64,000 bases of DNA from the NCBI GenBank assembly GCA_037957365.1, contig JARHVA010004807.1, positions 186,001 through 250,000 of the forward strand, given 5' to 3'. Under the pieces are notes generated by a model. The model was not told the origin of the DNA. It saw only the letters and a program-made list of their open reading frames with translations, and did no database searches. Positions 22,501 through 33,424 of this stretch are shown here, one piece after another. Made by a program: the position numbers and the translations under genes. This DNA is from Torreya grandis. Its lineage: Eukaryota > Streptophyta > Pinopsida > Cupressales > Taxaceae. Numbering within the stretch: position 1 is the first letter of the stretch; each line of letters opens with the position of its first letter.

Positions 22501-25357
22501 TCCTCATGAATGCTCTTTCCAAACCTCTTTGATGAATATAAGGTGTTCATACATGTTACTTACATTCATTTTATTCTTTTGGATGATACTATGACTTAGT
22601 TCCACTATACATCACTCACATACTTAGACAAAAAATTCACAAACTCAAAATTGGACTTATATTTCAATGTTTAAAGACAAAGTGGAATGTCATATTAGTA
22701 GGGCTTTGCCATACCAACTTTGTATCTCTCTACAATAGCCTGAATGGCTTCATTTATAGAAATTAGAAGAAGAGAGGGAGGAGAGAAGTTGAAGAGGCAC
22801 AAGGACAAGTGTCCAAAGGTTAAAATCAGTAACAATTCATGTGGATGAGATAGAAAAGGATTTATGCAACTGATTTACACATCATTTTATTTCCAAATAA
22901 GCCTCTTTTCCAAATGTGGCATAAAAATCCTCTTAATCATATTTCTTGTGAAATTGCCCTTATGATGGGCTTTCAAGAGCACTCAAAGGCATGTTATGAA
23001 TAAATGTCTCATGTATGATGAGGAGAGGGAGTTACAAAAATTATTCCACCTACATTGGGAGTTTCCTTTATCATGGAATTATCTTACATAAGCTCATCAT
23101 TACCTTGAAATCATGACCACTCTCCAATATGAATTCCTTGACACTTGGTAATAGAATATTTTAATCTTCCCCAACTGATCTATACCAGGGGTCTTTGACA
23201 CATGTTGAGACACCTCACATGCTTGAATTCATTATAACATCATAAAAAATCACCAAACTTTTCTAACCTTGAGTTGGTCTTTTTTTGCCTTGAGATCATT
23301 AATTCATCACTTTTCCCCAAAACATTTATTCTTGTACAAGAAGGACCTGCCCCTGATCTAAGACAAACAAAGAGTATTAGGAATATTTGTTTGCAAAAAA
23401 TTGAGTATTTTAGAAGCTCAAAAAGGTCATAATTATCAATTTTACAAATATTTTTGTCAAATTCTGTGTTTAGGGCGTCCAACCATCCCAATTTCTTCAA
23501 AAAAGAGGCAAAAAACTTTGTTTTTGCATGATCTTGTTCAAAAATCCTCATGAATGCTCTTTCCAAACCTCTTTGATTAATCTAAGGTATTCATACATGT
23601 TACTTACCTTCATTTTATTCTTTTAGATGATACTATCATTTAGTTCCACGATACATCACTCACATACTTAGACAAAAATTTCACAAACTTAGAATTCGAC
23701 TTATATTTCAATGTTCAAAGACAAAGTGCAATGTCATATTAGGAGGGGTTTTCTATACCAACTGTGTATCACTCTAAAATATCCCAAATGGCTTCATTTA
23801 TAGAAATTGGAAGAGGAGAGAGAGGAGAGAATTTGAAGAGGCACAAGGACAAGTGTCCAAAGGTGAAAATTAGTTATAATTCATGTGGATGAGATAGAAA
23901 AGGATTTATGAAACTTATTTACACATCATTTTATTCCCAATTAAGCTTCTTTTCCTAATCTAGCATAGCAATCCTCTTAATCATCTTTCTTGTGAAACTT
24001 CCCTCATGATGGGCTTTCAAGAGCACTCTAAGGCATGTTATTGACAAATGTTTCATGTATGATTAGGAAAGGGAGTTAAAAAAATGATCCCATGTGCATT
24101 GGGAGTTTCCTTTATCATGAAATTATCTTACATAAGCTCAAAATTACCTTGCAATCATGACCACTCTTCAATATGCATTCCTTGACACATGGCAATAGAA
24201 TATTTCAATCTTCTCCAATTGATCCATACCAAGGGTCTTTTGACACATGTTAAGAAACCTCACATGCTTGGCTTCATTAGAAACATCATAAAAAATCACC
24301 AAACTTTTCTAACCTTGAGTTGGTATTTTTTTGCCTTGAGATCATCAATTTATCATTTTCCCCCAAAATAATCATTCTTGTACAAGAAGGGCCTACACCT
24401 GCTCTAAGACAAAACAAAGAGTATTAGGCCTATTTTTTCAAGAAAATTGAGTATTTTAGAAGCTCCAAAAGATCCTAATTATAAGTTTTAATTAATTTGT
24501 TTTGTCAAATTCCATGTTTAGGGGGTCCAACCATCCCAATTTCTTCAAAAAAGAGGTAAATAATCTTGTTTTTTCATGATCTTGTTCAAACCTCCTCATG
24601 AATGCTCTTTCTAAACCTCTTTGATGAATCTAAGGTGTTCATACATGTTACTTACCTTCATTTTATTCTTTTGGATGATACTATCACTTAGTTCCACTAT
24701 ACATCACTTACATACTTAGAAAAAAAATTTACTTACCTCTTTGATGAGGCACCCCAACTTTTATAACCTTGAGTTGGTCTTTTTTTACCTTGAGATCATC
24801 AATTCATCACTTTTCCCCAAAATAGTCATTATTATACAAGAAGGGCCTGTCCCTGATCTAAGACAATAAAAAGAGTATTAGGCCTATTTGTTTTGGTAAA
24901 TTGAGTTATTTGAGAAGCTCCAAAAGGTCCTAATTATAAGTTTACCAATTTTTTTAATCAAATTCCATGTAAAGGGGGTCCAACCATCCCAATTTTTTGA
25001 AAAAAGAGGTAAAAAAACGTGTTTTTGCATGCTCTTATTCAAACCTCCTCATGAATGCTCTTTCCAAACCTCTTTGATGAATCTAAGGTGTTCATACATG
25101 TTACTTACCTTCATTTTATTCTTTTGGATGATACTAAACTTAGTTCCACTATACATCACTCACATACTTAGACAAAAATTTCACAAACTCATAATTAGAC
25201 TTATATTTCAATGTTCCAAGACAAAGTGCAATGTCATATTATCATGGCTTTGCCATACCAACTGTGTATCTCTCTACAATAACCTGAATGGCTTCATTTA
25301 TAGAACTTGGAATAAGAAAGAGAGAAGAGAAGTTGAAGAGGCACAAGGATAAGTATC
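19586..25357. repeat. Complex tandem repeat array, left block (units 1-8a)
   Basis: Units start at the word ggatgatac (or a one-base variant) and end attctttt. By eye: unit 1 L 19586-20631, 2 S 20632-21082, 3 L 21083-22126, 4 S 22127-22580, 5 L 22581-23624, 6 L 23625-24672, 7 S 24673-25125, 8 L from 25126, cut by element B. L units are ~1,045 bp and S units ~452 bp. They share the first ~55 bp and the last ~340 bp. S carries a constant ~30-bp filler (ctttacttacctctttgatg...) where L has ~620 bp. No protein is supported. On the minus strand L units contain a tctataaatga TATA-like word. Confidence 0.9.
25353..25357 (+). repeat. Left 5-bp target duplication of element B
   Basis: gtatc here, followed by the TGTTGAC LTR start, is repeated at 35225-35229 after the GTCAACA LTR end. 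The array reading resumes seamlessly after the second copy. Confidence 0.9.
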
Positions 25358-27143
25358 TGTTGACAATTTTTGCCCAATAGGGCAAAAAATTGGTCCCCTT
25401 CTTCCCCTGTTGTTTAAGGCCAATTCATTTTTTGATTGTGCACAAGTCCAAAATTTCTACAGGCTCTGTAGGTGCTTGGTTCAAGCTTCAAGTTCTTTTG
25501 CTTTGGTTCAATCAGCTAAGTTCAATGCAAATTTCAATTGGCAACATTTCAAATGGTTCAGTAGCCTTTCAGTTCAACAAAGAGTTCATCACTTGGTTCA
25601 AATGCCTCAATTCAACAACGTTGAACCATTAAACCATTGAACCAATTTCAGTTCAATGGCTTGGTTCAACGAGCTTTGGTTTAATGCAAGAGTTCATCGC
25701 TCAATTTAAAGGCTTGGTTTAATGGCATCGGTGTGCAATGGTTGAACTGTTGAACCGATTGAACTGTTGAACCAATTTTGGTTCAATGGCTTGGTTCAAC
25801 AGCTTGGTTCAAAGAGGCTGCCAATTCAAAGCAAAGGAGCCCGAAGCTCAGAAAAAGCTACAAGAAAGGCCTGATGACATTTGATGAGGATGATTACGTC
25901 CTTAGAGCCATCAAATATAAGGAAGCGAATTAGCCATTGGTTTTCAAAGCGATGACGGCCACATGAACGTCAATTCTAACACAGTGAAAGAGATGTTTGC
26001 TTTCGAACCAAAGGAACGCTAACCATGGAAAAGGCCCAAAAATGTAGTGACCTACCAGATGATAGACTGAGGGATGAAAGAGCTAGAAAGTGATAAGATA
26101 GGGAAAAGACAAAGTACCAGGTGTAGGAGTAGACAGATAATCTAAGCGGCGAAGGGAGGTGTCAATTTAAGAGATTACTCTGGCAGGTGAAACAGTGTCT
26201 GCAAATTGACCATTGGAAGATGTGAACAACCAACCATGCAACCCATTTTCTTCATTTCTCATGTATGAGTAGACAAACTACATAGGTGAATTCAAGGAGC
26301 AGTTTCAGTTAATGAGGAAACATCGCGGCCATGTCAAGAAAGGCTTGAAGTCAAAGACAAGGCCAACACAACATTTATGTTTTAAGCATCCTGCTCTTCC
26401 CAATGTTCAAAGGCACATGGGCCACTTGTAAAAGGGGCACCAAAAGGCCTCCTTTCTTCTCCTATATATTGAGGACTTTCCATTTTTTTAATCATCTTCT
26501 ACATTTGTAAGGTGTAGCCCTGGCAAAATTTCACCTGAATGAATAAACGCATTTTTTACCTCTATCTTGGATAGATATCTCTGTGTATGTCTCGAGTGTT
26601 AGTTTGTGTTTAGTCATTGTTTCTTGATGCTTTCACAGGTTTGACACCAACATACCTATTGTCTACAAGGTGTCATTTCTATAGCTGACAAGGAGAGCTA
26701 TATTTGGAAGTGTAAAAATAGAAGAAATTACTTACAGTGTGCATTTCACAGCACCTTGGTGAATCTCTGTATTTTCCATTAGAGCCTCCTTGCTGAGTTT
26801 CTTATAGCCTGGTCCTTCTGCCAAGTTTGAAGTGTATGTATGTGTTTGTCTAATTTAAGTGTGAATGTGAGAAGGTCAAATTTATTTTGGTACATCACCT
26901 CTTTAGAGTAGATTTGTTTTCCTGCAATCTTTCTCCCTTTTCATCCCCCCCATTATATCTATGTATATATATGCATTTGCACTTATTGGAATGAACATGA
27001 TGCATCAAAGGGAGCTAGCCCTTATCTAGAGACTCTCTCCTCTAGCTTTGCCAGTCCCACAAGTGAGAGGGGAGTTTCCTTTGTTGCATGTGGAAGGCAG
27101 GAGCTTGGCCTCCTGCCCACAGGTGCAATCCACTACGTCAACA
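25358..27143 (+). repeat. 5' LTR of element B
   Basis: It starts TGTTGACA and ends GTCAACA at 27143, a 7-bp terminal inverted repeat. U3 from about 25,480 to 25,810 is crowded with GGTTCAA/TTGAACC words, including the perfect inverted repeat at 25767-25786. A TATA box and a poly(A) signal follow. Compared with the 3' LTR it lacks a 26-bp tandem duplication. Confidence 0.92.
26462..26547 (+). promoter_or_regulatory. TATA box and poly(A) signal of the B 5' LTR
   Basis: ctatatattgagg at 26462-26474 is a strong TATA-like box, and aataaa at 26542-26547 is the poly(A) signal. The short distance implies a compact R region. The 3' LTR has a caatatattgagg variant of the TATA word at about 34,543, one base weaker. 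Confidence 0.6.
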
Positions 27144-27148
27144 ATTGT

Positions 27149-27166
27149 TGGCACGCCCTGTGGGAC
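27149..27166 (+). promoter_or_regulatory. Primer-binding-site-like sequence of element B
   Basis: Five bases after the 5' LTR the sequence tggcacgccctgtgggac starts with TGG, as a complement to a tRNA CCA end would. It is not the initiator-Met type seen in the TRIM. I cannot name the tRNA from memory; matching its complement to a tRNA set would decide. Confidence 0.5.
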
Positions 27167-27297
27167 ATAGTTTTACAACTCAGTAAGTTTTTAGGATTGA
27201 TGCTGGTCCTGTTATATAAAATCAAAGATTTATAGCATCTATCGACTCCACTGGTAAGAGCTTCAATTTTCCAATCAAAGACTAGTTTTAACTTCTT

Positions 27298-28389
27298 ATG
27301 CCTAAGGTCACCACATGGTCTGCTTCTAAGGGTGTTCCTTTCAATTTCATTGAGTTGCCTTTGAACTCAACAAAAAGACTAAGGTTTGGGAAGACCTATT
27401 CTTACTCAACAAGCCACCCTCCCAAACCTATTGTAAGGGACACATACGCAACAGAGCTGCAGTTACATCCCATCTTAGCTATGGCATTACCCTTTGCAGC
27501 CTTTCATGGTGGAAGCCCCTTGAATCTCCCACAATATGACCCAATCCCAGGAGCAGCCCTAAAAAATGTGCCTTCTTTCAATGGAGAGGGGCCCATTACA
27601 GTCGTCGAGCACATTAGGAACATTTTTAACCTCATCAATATTCATAATGTCACAGAGTAAAATGTCACAGTCAGATTGCTGGCATTGTCTCTTAAGGGCA
27701 AAGCTCTTGACTGGTACGAGACTTTGCCTGTAAATTCAATCCATTCCTATAATGAATTAGGTATTCATTTAACAGACTATTTTGGGGAAAAGAGAAATGA
27801 CCTCTTGCTTTCTGAGCAGTTGACGACCATAAAGAGAGCCCCACATGAGTATATGCAGGATTTCAACACGCAATTTCAAAAGACTTGGGATAGAATCCCC
27901 ATTCTGGTAAGACCAACTGCTAACTATGCTTTCATATATTATTTGAAGGCATTAAAGAGTGATATTGCAGTAATGATACAATCCATGGGAGGGCATGTGC
28001 TGCTTGCTGCCTATGACATAGCCATAGCAGCCAAAAATTGCTTAATATAGGTTGGGAAAATAGCCCCTAGACCCCACATGCCAATTTTCCTAGAAATGCC
28101 ACCTCCAATTCAGGCCCCTGCTCCCACATTGGCCCCTCTGCCTAGCATAGAGAAACTAGTTGTTGCTCCATCCAATGAGTTACATGAAGTTAAGAGTCTA
28201 TTGCAAAATATGTCAAATGAACTTGTAGTTATTAAAAGGCAACAAGCTCAAAACAATAGACCGAATCAGGGATACCAGCATTATGGTCAAGCCCTAGACC
28301 CTCTTTCCAAAACTATAATCAAGGACAGAGTCAGATTAATCAGACTAGACTATTTCAAGGCTATAACCCAAGCCCCCTTCATCTTCTAA
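27298..28389 (+). pseudogene. Gag of element B, two internal stops
   Basis: ATG at 27298 opens frame 1. It continues to TAA at 28387 with stops only at 27658 and 28048, about 363 codons. The Retrotrans_gag domain is at about 27,600-27,970: RLLALSLKGKALDWYETLP, a YFGEKR stretch, HEYMQDFNTQFQ and a YYLKALKSDI helix. A Pro-rich segment and a Gln/Asn-rich helix follow. The reading then passes to other frames, where a possible knuckle near 28,630 is too damaged to call. The gag-to-pol frame change could be a mutation or a programmed shift. Confidence 0.8.
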
Positions 28390-28538
28390 GGCCATGGTGC
28401 CCATTTAGAAAAACCTGGTACAGGAACAACCAAGTTGTTTGACCATGGGATATGGTCATGAACAGGCCATCTATACAAATGAGATGACAGGTTATTACCC
28501 AAATGTATACTATCAGGTAGCCACTCATTCCCAAGTCT

Positions 28539-29606
28539 TTGAGGCTCCAATGCAACCCAACACGAGTAAAAATCAGGCAGCTTGATTCTACCCTCATGAA
28601 TCATTTGGAAGGGGAATTTTATTTAGTGAATTATGTGGGCGCTGCAGACAATCAGGCTGACTATGTTGCAACCAATACAAGATTCAATAGAAGAGCAATG
28701 GAAGAAGCCCATGAAACTACCCAACTAACAACTGCACCTTCTCCATCACACCCAAATCAGAAAGCCTAAAACTTTAGACTGTCATTTGCATCTTCAGCCC
28801 CTCAACTTGCACCCCAGGTTAGAATCAGCCCCAAAGAAAGCTCAAGGGGAGGCAGTCCTCAAGTCAATATAGTGGACTAGATGAAGAAGCTGCATATGAA
28901 CATCTCTTTATGGGATTCATTGTCTCTACTAGGACAGAAGGACATGCTACAAAGGGAATTGCATGAGTTGGACCAATAAGCTGTCCCAACAAGGACTGAT
29001 AATGTCTTGATGATGAATGGGCAACCTTTCACCTCAGGTCAGGTCAAGAAAGAAGAGAAAATTCCACCTTTCTATGTGTCCCTAATTATAGGTGATTTCT
29101 TGGTACACAACTTCATCATTGATAGTGGGGCGAGTACCTCATTGATGCCCAAGTGCATAGCTGACAAGATGGGACTGAAATATGAGGAGATGAATAAGGG
29201 AGTCCTGCAGCTGGAAGGGACACCTGCAAAAATAGTTGGGATATTGAAGGGTTTAAGCTTGACAGTACATGCTTGCCCAACCTTCTCAATTCCCCATGAT
29301 ATAGTAGTGGTAGATGTTCCTCCTTATTTTGCAATTTGCTTATCCAGGGACTTCACGTCAAAGATAGGTGGCTATCTAGCAGCGAATTCATCCTACTTGG
29401 TTTTTAGAACCAAGTATGGGACCAAGGTAAAGATCAAATCCAAGCCATTCTACAAGGACCATCTAGAACCATATTCAATCAAAGTAGAAAACATCAGCTA
29501 CACTATTATCAACCCAAAAGAGTCCCAGACAAACCAGTCTCTGTCCTGTGCTCTTGAAAATGTTGCAGACCTACTCTTGGATGAGTGGGGAAGTGATAAA
29601 TTCTAG
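28539..29606 (+). pseudogene. Protease region of element B
   Basis: Frame 3 has stops at about 28,767, 28,878 and 28,977, then is open from 29007 to 29606. The catalytic motif DSGAS is intact at 29121-29135, preceded by the HNFIID strand and followed by a long retropepsin-type beta pattern. This is the best preserved domain in the window. Upstream (28,539-28,990) is linker or gag C-terminus. It would cut the polyprotein. Confidence 0.8.
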
Positions 29607-29720
29607 CATGATCCTTACAAGTTCATAGAGGAGGTAGGCCTTGGATTCTAATACATGCATGAAGAGAGTGCCTTCATACCAAATATAATGAAGGCAAAAC
29701 AAGAAGACCTAGGTCTATAG

Positions 29721-30191
29721 CAGCTGTATTTTGACGGTTGCAGAAGTAGGCTGGGAGCTGGTGGTGGAGCAATGTTAATCTCCCCTTCAAAGGAGAGATA
29801 CTTTTCAGCTTTCTATTTCCAATTTTCTTGCACAAGTAATGTTATAAAATATGAGTCCCTTATCCATGGTCTGGAATGGGCAAGAAAAAGAGGGATCAAA
29901 AATTTGCAAGTTTTGGGAAACAGTGAGCTGATTGTAAATCAGGTAAAAGGCTAAAATTTGACAAAAAATTCCTTGCTGAAGTCTTACAAGCATAGGGTCT
30001 AGGACTTGTTGGAATATTTCCTCACTTTCAATATCACCTCCATTCCCCAAGAGCAGAATAAACAAGTGGATAGACTATCAGCAATTGGCGCTCAGTTTGA
30101 TGTTTCAAAGGAGATAAGTTGTGATTGTGGTTCACGCTACTTGAAGGTGGTAGTCTGGCCCTCTGTCCCTAACAACATTACAAGCTGGTAG
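29721..30191 (+). pseudogene. Additional plant-type RNase H of element B, located between PR and RT
   Basis: Frame 3, continuous with protease. Diagnostic strands are LYFDGC (Asp at 29733), GAGGGAMLISP, YESLIHGLEWA (the Glu), NLQVLGNSELIVNQVKG and QVDRLSAIGA (last Asp). In active enzymes of this fold the third acidic residue is Asp in a D-S motif; here it reads Asn (AAC, 29919-29921). Stops lie at about 29,952 and 30,003. It is clearly homologous to the domain at 60,140-60,475 in element D, but that one sits after RH. The canonical RH of B is separate at 31,340-31,760. Confidence 0.8.
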
Positions 30192-30539
30192 GTTTTTGAA
30201 AATGACCAGCAAATAGCTTTCTTCTTGTAGTAAGAAGTTGAGTTCACAACAAAGAACCAGGCAAAGCTGCAACAACAATATGGCAACTAGATTGTTTAAT
30301 TGAAGAACAATAAGCTCCCTAAAGGTTTGGTCACTCTTGAGAGCATCTTCAATAGAGATGACCAATTGAGAAATGACAAGGCATGCATCAAAACTAAGGA
30401 GGAGAATTATGAAAGGGTTGAGATCTTCAAGGACAAGCTACTTGCACTTAGAAAAGTCTGCATGTTTCAAGAAAGGTAGGCTTTCATTTTGTTGTGTCAG
30501 GAATTTGCTGATGTTTTTGCATGGGATTATAGTGATTTA

Positions 30540-31335
30540 AAGGGTTTCAACCCAAAACTCACCCAACACACCATCGAATTAGAGGAAGGCACTAGGCCAG
30601 TCACGTAGAAGTAAAGACCTATCAACTCGATGATTGAACCCCTCATGCAGAAGGAACTGGCCAAATTGATTGAGTCTGGGATTATATTTCCAATCAAACA
30701 TTCCTCCTGGATGGTCAATCTTGTTCCTGTTAGAAAGAAGAATGGGGAGATCAGGCTATGTGTCAATTTCAGAGACCTTAATAAAGTCTTTTTAAAAGAC
30801 CATTATCCCCTCCTGAGCATGGAGTTGATCCTTTAGAAGGTAATTAGTAGTGAGCATTTCTCCCTCCTAGATGGATATTTAGGGTACAATCAGATTCTAG
30901 TGCAAGGCTGTGACTAGCACAAAATAGCCTTCACTACTAAATGGGGAACGTTCACCTACAAGAAGATGCCATTCGGGCTGGCTAATGCTGGTGCTACCTT
31001 TTAGGATGCCACAGACATGGCTTTTGGAGGCTTGATAAATAATAATGTGCTGGTATACCTCGATGATGTGACGGTATTCTCCAAAGAAGTGAGCCAACAC
31101 AAGAAATACCTCAGGCAAATTTTTGAAAGGTGTAGGGAGTTTGGCATCTCTCTTAACCCAAAGAAATGTGTGTTTGTTGTTCATGAGGGGAAACTCCTTG
31201 GCCACATTGTGTCCAAGGAGGGCTTATCTATTGACCCTGAGAGAGTTCGTTCCATCTTGGAGATGTCCCTACCTAGTCACAAGAAAGCCCTACAAAGTTT
31301 CTTTAGCAGAATAAATTTCATTTAGAGATTCATTC
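30540..31335 (+). pseudogene. Reverse transcriptase of element B, stops only
   Basis: Frame 3 throughout. Seen in order: TQHTIELEEGTRPV, LIESGIIFPI-x-HSSW, LCVNFRDLNKV, FSLLDGYLGYNQI, MPFGLANAGATF, then the catalytic YLDD at 31056-31067 and KCVFVVHEGKLLGHIVS. All are standard Ty3/gypsy RT blocks. Breaks are nonsense codons such as TAG at about 30,834, with no frameshift. Confidence 0.9.
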
Positions 31336-31339
31336 TAAA

Positions 31340-31980
31340 TTTTGCAGAGATAGTCAAGCCACTAACCTGCATGCTGAAGAAGGGTGAGGAGTTCAAGTGG
31401 ACAACAAAAAGGTAGGATAGCTTTGAAGCCATCAAGCAGGCCACAACCTGGGCTCCTACTTTGATCAACCCTGACTTCAATAAAGACTTTAACCTCTACA
31501 CTTTTGGTAATGAAGAGGTAATCTCCGTTGTACTCACTCAAGCAAATGGTGATGACCTTGAGTAATCACTTGCATTTTTTAGCTAGGGGTTAGAGGATTT
31601 CAAAGTTAGATACACGTATGTAGAGAAGTAAGTCTTGGAAGTAGTGTGAAGCCTAAATAAATTTAGGCATATGTTATCCAACAGCAGGATTCACCTTATG
31701 GTTCCACATCTTGGCATCAAGGATTTCCTGACCAACCAAGACCTAAATGAGAAAAGAGTGGGGTGGATCACCAAGGTAATGGAGTATGACATAGAGATCA
31801 TGATCACCAAGCTAGTGATGGGAAGAGGCCTGTACGAACACCTTGTTGAGGACTTCAAGCAAAAAGGGGAAGATAGCTTACTAATTCATGATGTAGCTAC
31901 AACAGAGGAACTAGTTATCATAAAGGACTGGACATCAGACCTGAGGCATTTCCTTTTCACTGGTGAGTGCCCATAGGGTC
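31340..31980 (+). pseudogene. Canonical RNase H and connector of element B
   Basis: This follows RT directly in frame 3. NLYTFGN replaces the usual LxTDAS, so the first catalytic Asp is lost. The LAFFS strand, the Y-T-Y-VE helix start (Glu kept) and FRHML...HLGIKDFL are recognisable. The connector VEDFKQKGED leads into the integrase zinc domain. Confidence 0.75.
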
Positions 31981-31984
31981 TTGA

Positions 31985-33183
31985 CAGGACCAAAAGAAGG
32001 TACTTCAGGCTCCTGTCTCTCCCTTATGTTTTGGTTGATGGAGTATTGTTTAGGAAGGATCTCTCTGGGGTCCTTCTAAGATGCATAGACTCAAATCAGG
32101 CTGACAAGGTGCTGTCTAAATTCCATGATGGACTAGCGGGCGGTCATTTTGCTTCTAGGGCTACTACAACAAGGATAATGAGGGTTGGCTATTTTTGGAC
32201 CACTCTTTTTAGGGATGCCCATGCCTAGATAAGAAAGTGCTAGAAATGCACACTTTTTGAGGGGAAGCAATAGTTGGCTGCCATGCCTCTACAACCTATT
32301 CAGGTGGAGCAACCATTCATGCAGTGGGGCCTAGACTTTATAGGGATGATTAATCCTCCCTCCAGTGTTGGACACAAGTGGGTCCTAACTGCCACAGACT
32401 ATTTCACAAGGTGGGTGGAGGTTATTGCTCTAAAGGAGGCAAATGAAAGTGTGGTTCTAGATTTTAATGAGGACCTAGTGACGAGGTTTGGGGTTCCAGT
32501 AACCATAATCTCAGATAATGTGTTGGCTTTTCTAGGAACCAAAACAAGTGAATGGGCACTGAGGTATGGTATATATCTCAACACTTCATCTAATTATTAC
32601 CCATAGGGGAATGGGCTGGCTGAGTCCACCAACAAGAACTTGATCAGGATTATCAAGAGGACCATGGAAAAAAATTAGAGGACTTGGCATGCCAAGCTGA
32701 AAATAGCTCTGTGGGCCGATCGAATCACTCCAAAGAGAGAAATAAAAAATTCTTCATATACGCTCATATATGGAAGGGAAGCTAGACTTCCCATCTCACT
32801 TGAATTTTCAGCATTGGACCTCACTCACCAGCTGCAATTAGAAGAAGGAACCAGCATGGAGGTTAGATTATGCGAGCTGATGGAGCTCCAAGAGGCAAGG
32901 GACCAGGCTATGGCTTCCATGACTAGTCGTCAATAGCAAGTAAAGAGACACTTCGACAAGAATTCTTGACCAAAATATTTCTCTAAAAGAGATATTATAT
33001 TGAAATGGGATGAAGATCGAGCTAAGCTTGGGAAACACGCAAAGTTCGATGCCCTTTAGAGCGGCCCATACATAATCACTCAGTGCAAGTAGCATAATGC
33101 CTTCTAACTCTCCAGGTTGGATGGTGAATAACTACATATCCCAGTTAATGGGATACATCTAAAGCACTCCATTGAGTCTCCTT
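31985..33183 (+). pseudogene. Integrase of element B with an intact DD35E triad, stops only
   Basis: The zinc domain holds HDGLAGGHF and, after VGYFWTTLFRD, a C-x-x-C-type pair near 32,240. The catalytic residues are all encoded: Asp in GLDFIG (32334), Asp in ISDN (32514) and Glu in GNGLAEST (32622). The last two are 36 codons apart, the classical DD35E spacing. The C-terminal domain shows ILKWDEDR, SGPYIIT and LSRLDGE. Stops such as TAG at 32604 and TGA near 32,968 make it non-functional. Confidence 0.85.
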
Positions 33184-33395
33184 TCCATCTGTATATATTT
33201 TCCCTTATTTTTTCCCCTATTTTCCCTAAGTGTTGTTGCACAAGTAGTTTTATTAGCTTTGTGTGTGTTTTCATTTCCTTTGAGGTGAATTTGCGTGATT
33301 GATTCTAGAATTTATCAGGGCTATTGATATTTTTAAAGTTACAACCTAACTCTGTGCCCAATGGATTTTTAAGGCAACTAGCTTCTAAGAATAGC

Positions 33396-33424
33396 AGGCA
33401 TGCTTCCCCTGGGAGGCATTAATC
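33396..33424 (+). promoter_or_regulatory. Polypurine-tract-like site of element B
   Basis: ctgggaggcattaatc precedes the 3' LTR start. Element C has a matching tgggaggattaaac after its pol, which supports this as the conserved plus-strand primer region. Confidence 0.5.

Noticed and set aside
23240..23566. 108-codon minus-strand frame in array unit 5
   Set aside because: Other units carry stops and frameshifts in the same place, and there is no known domain.
28600..28690. Possible zinc knuckle at the end of gag in element B
   Set aside because: Frame 2 gives CGRC but lacks the His and last Cys. Frame 3 has the right spacing but Val at every Cys place. Too uncertain to annotate.
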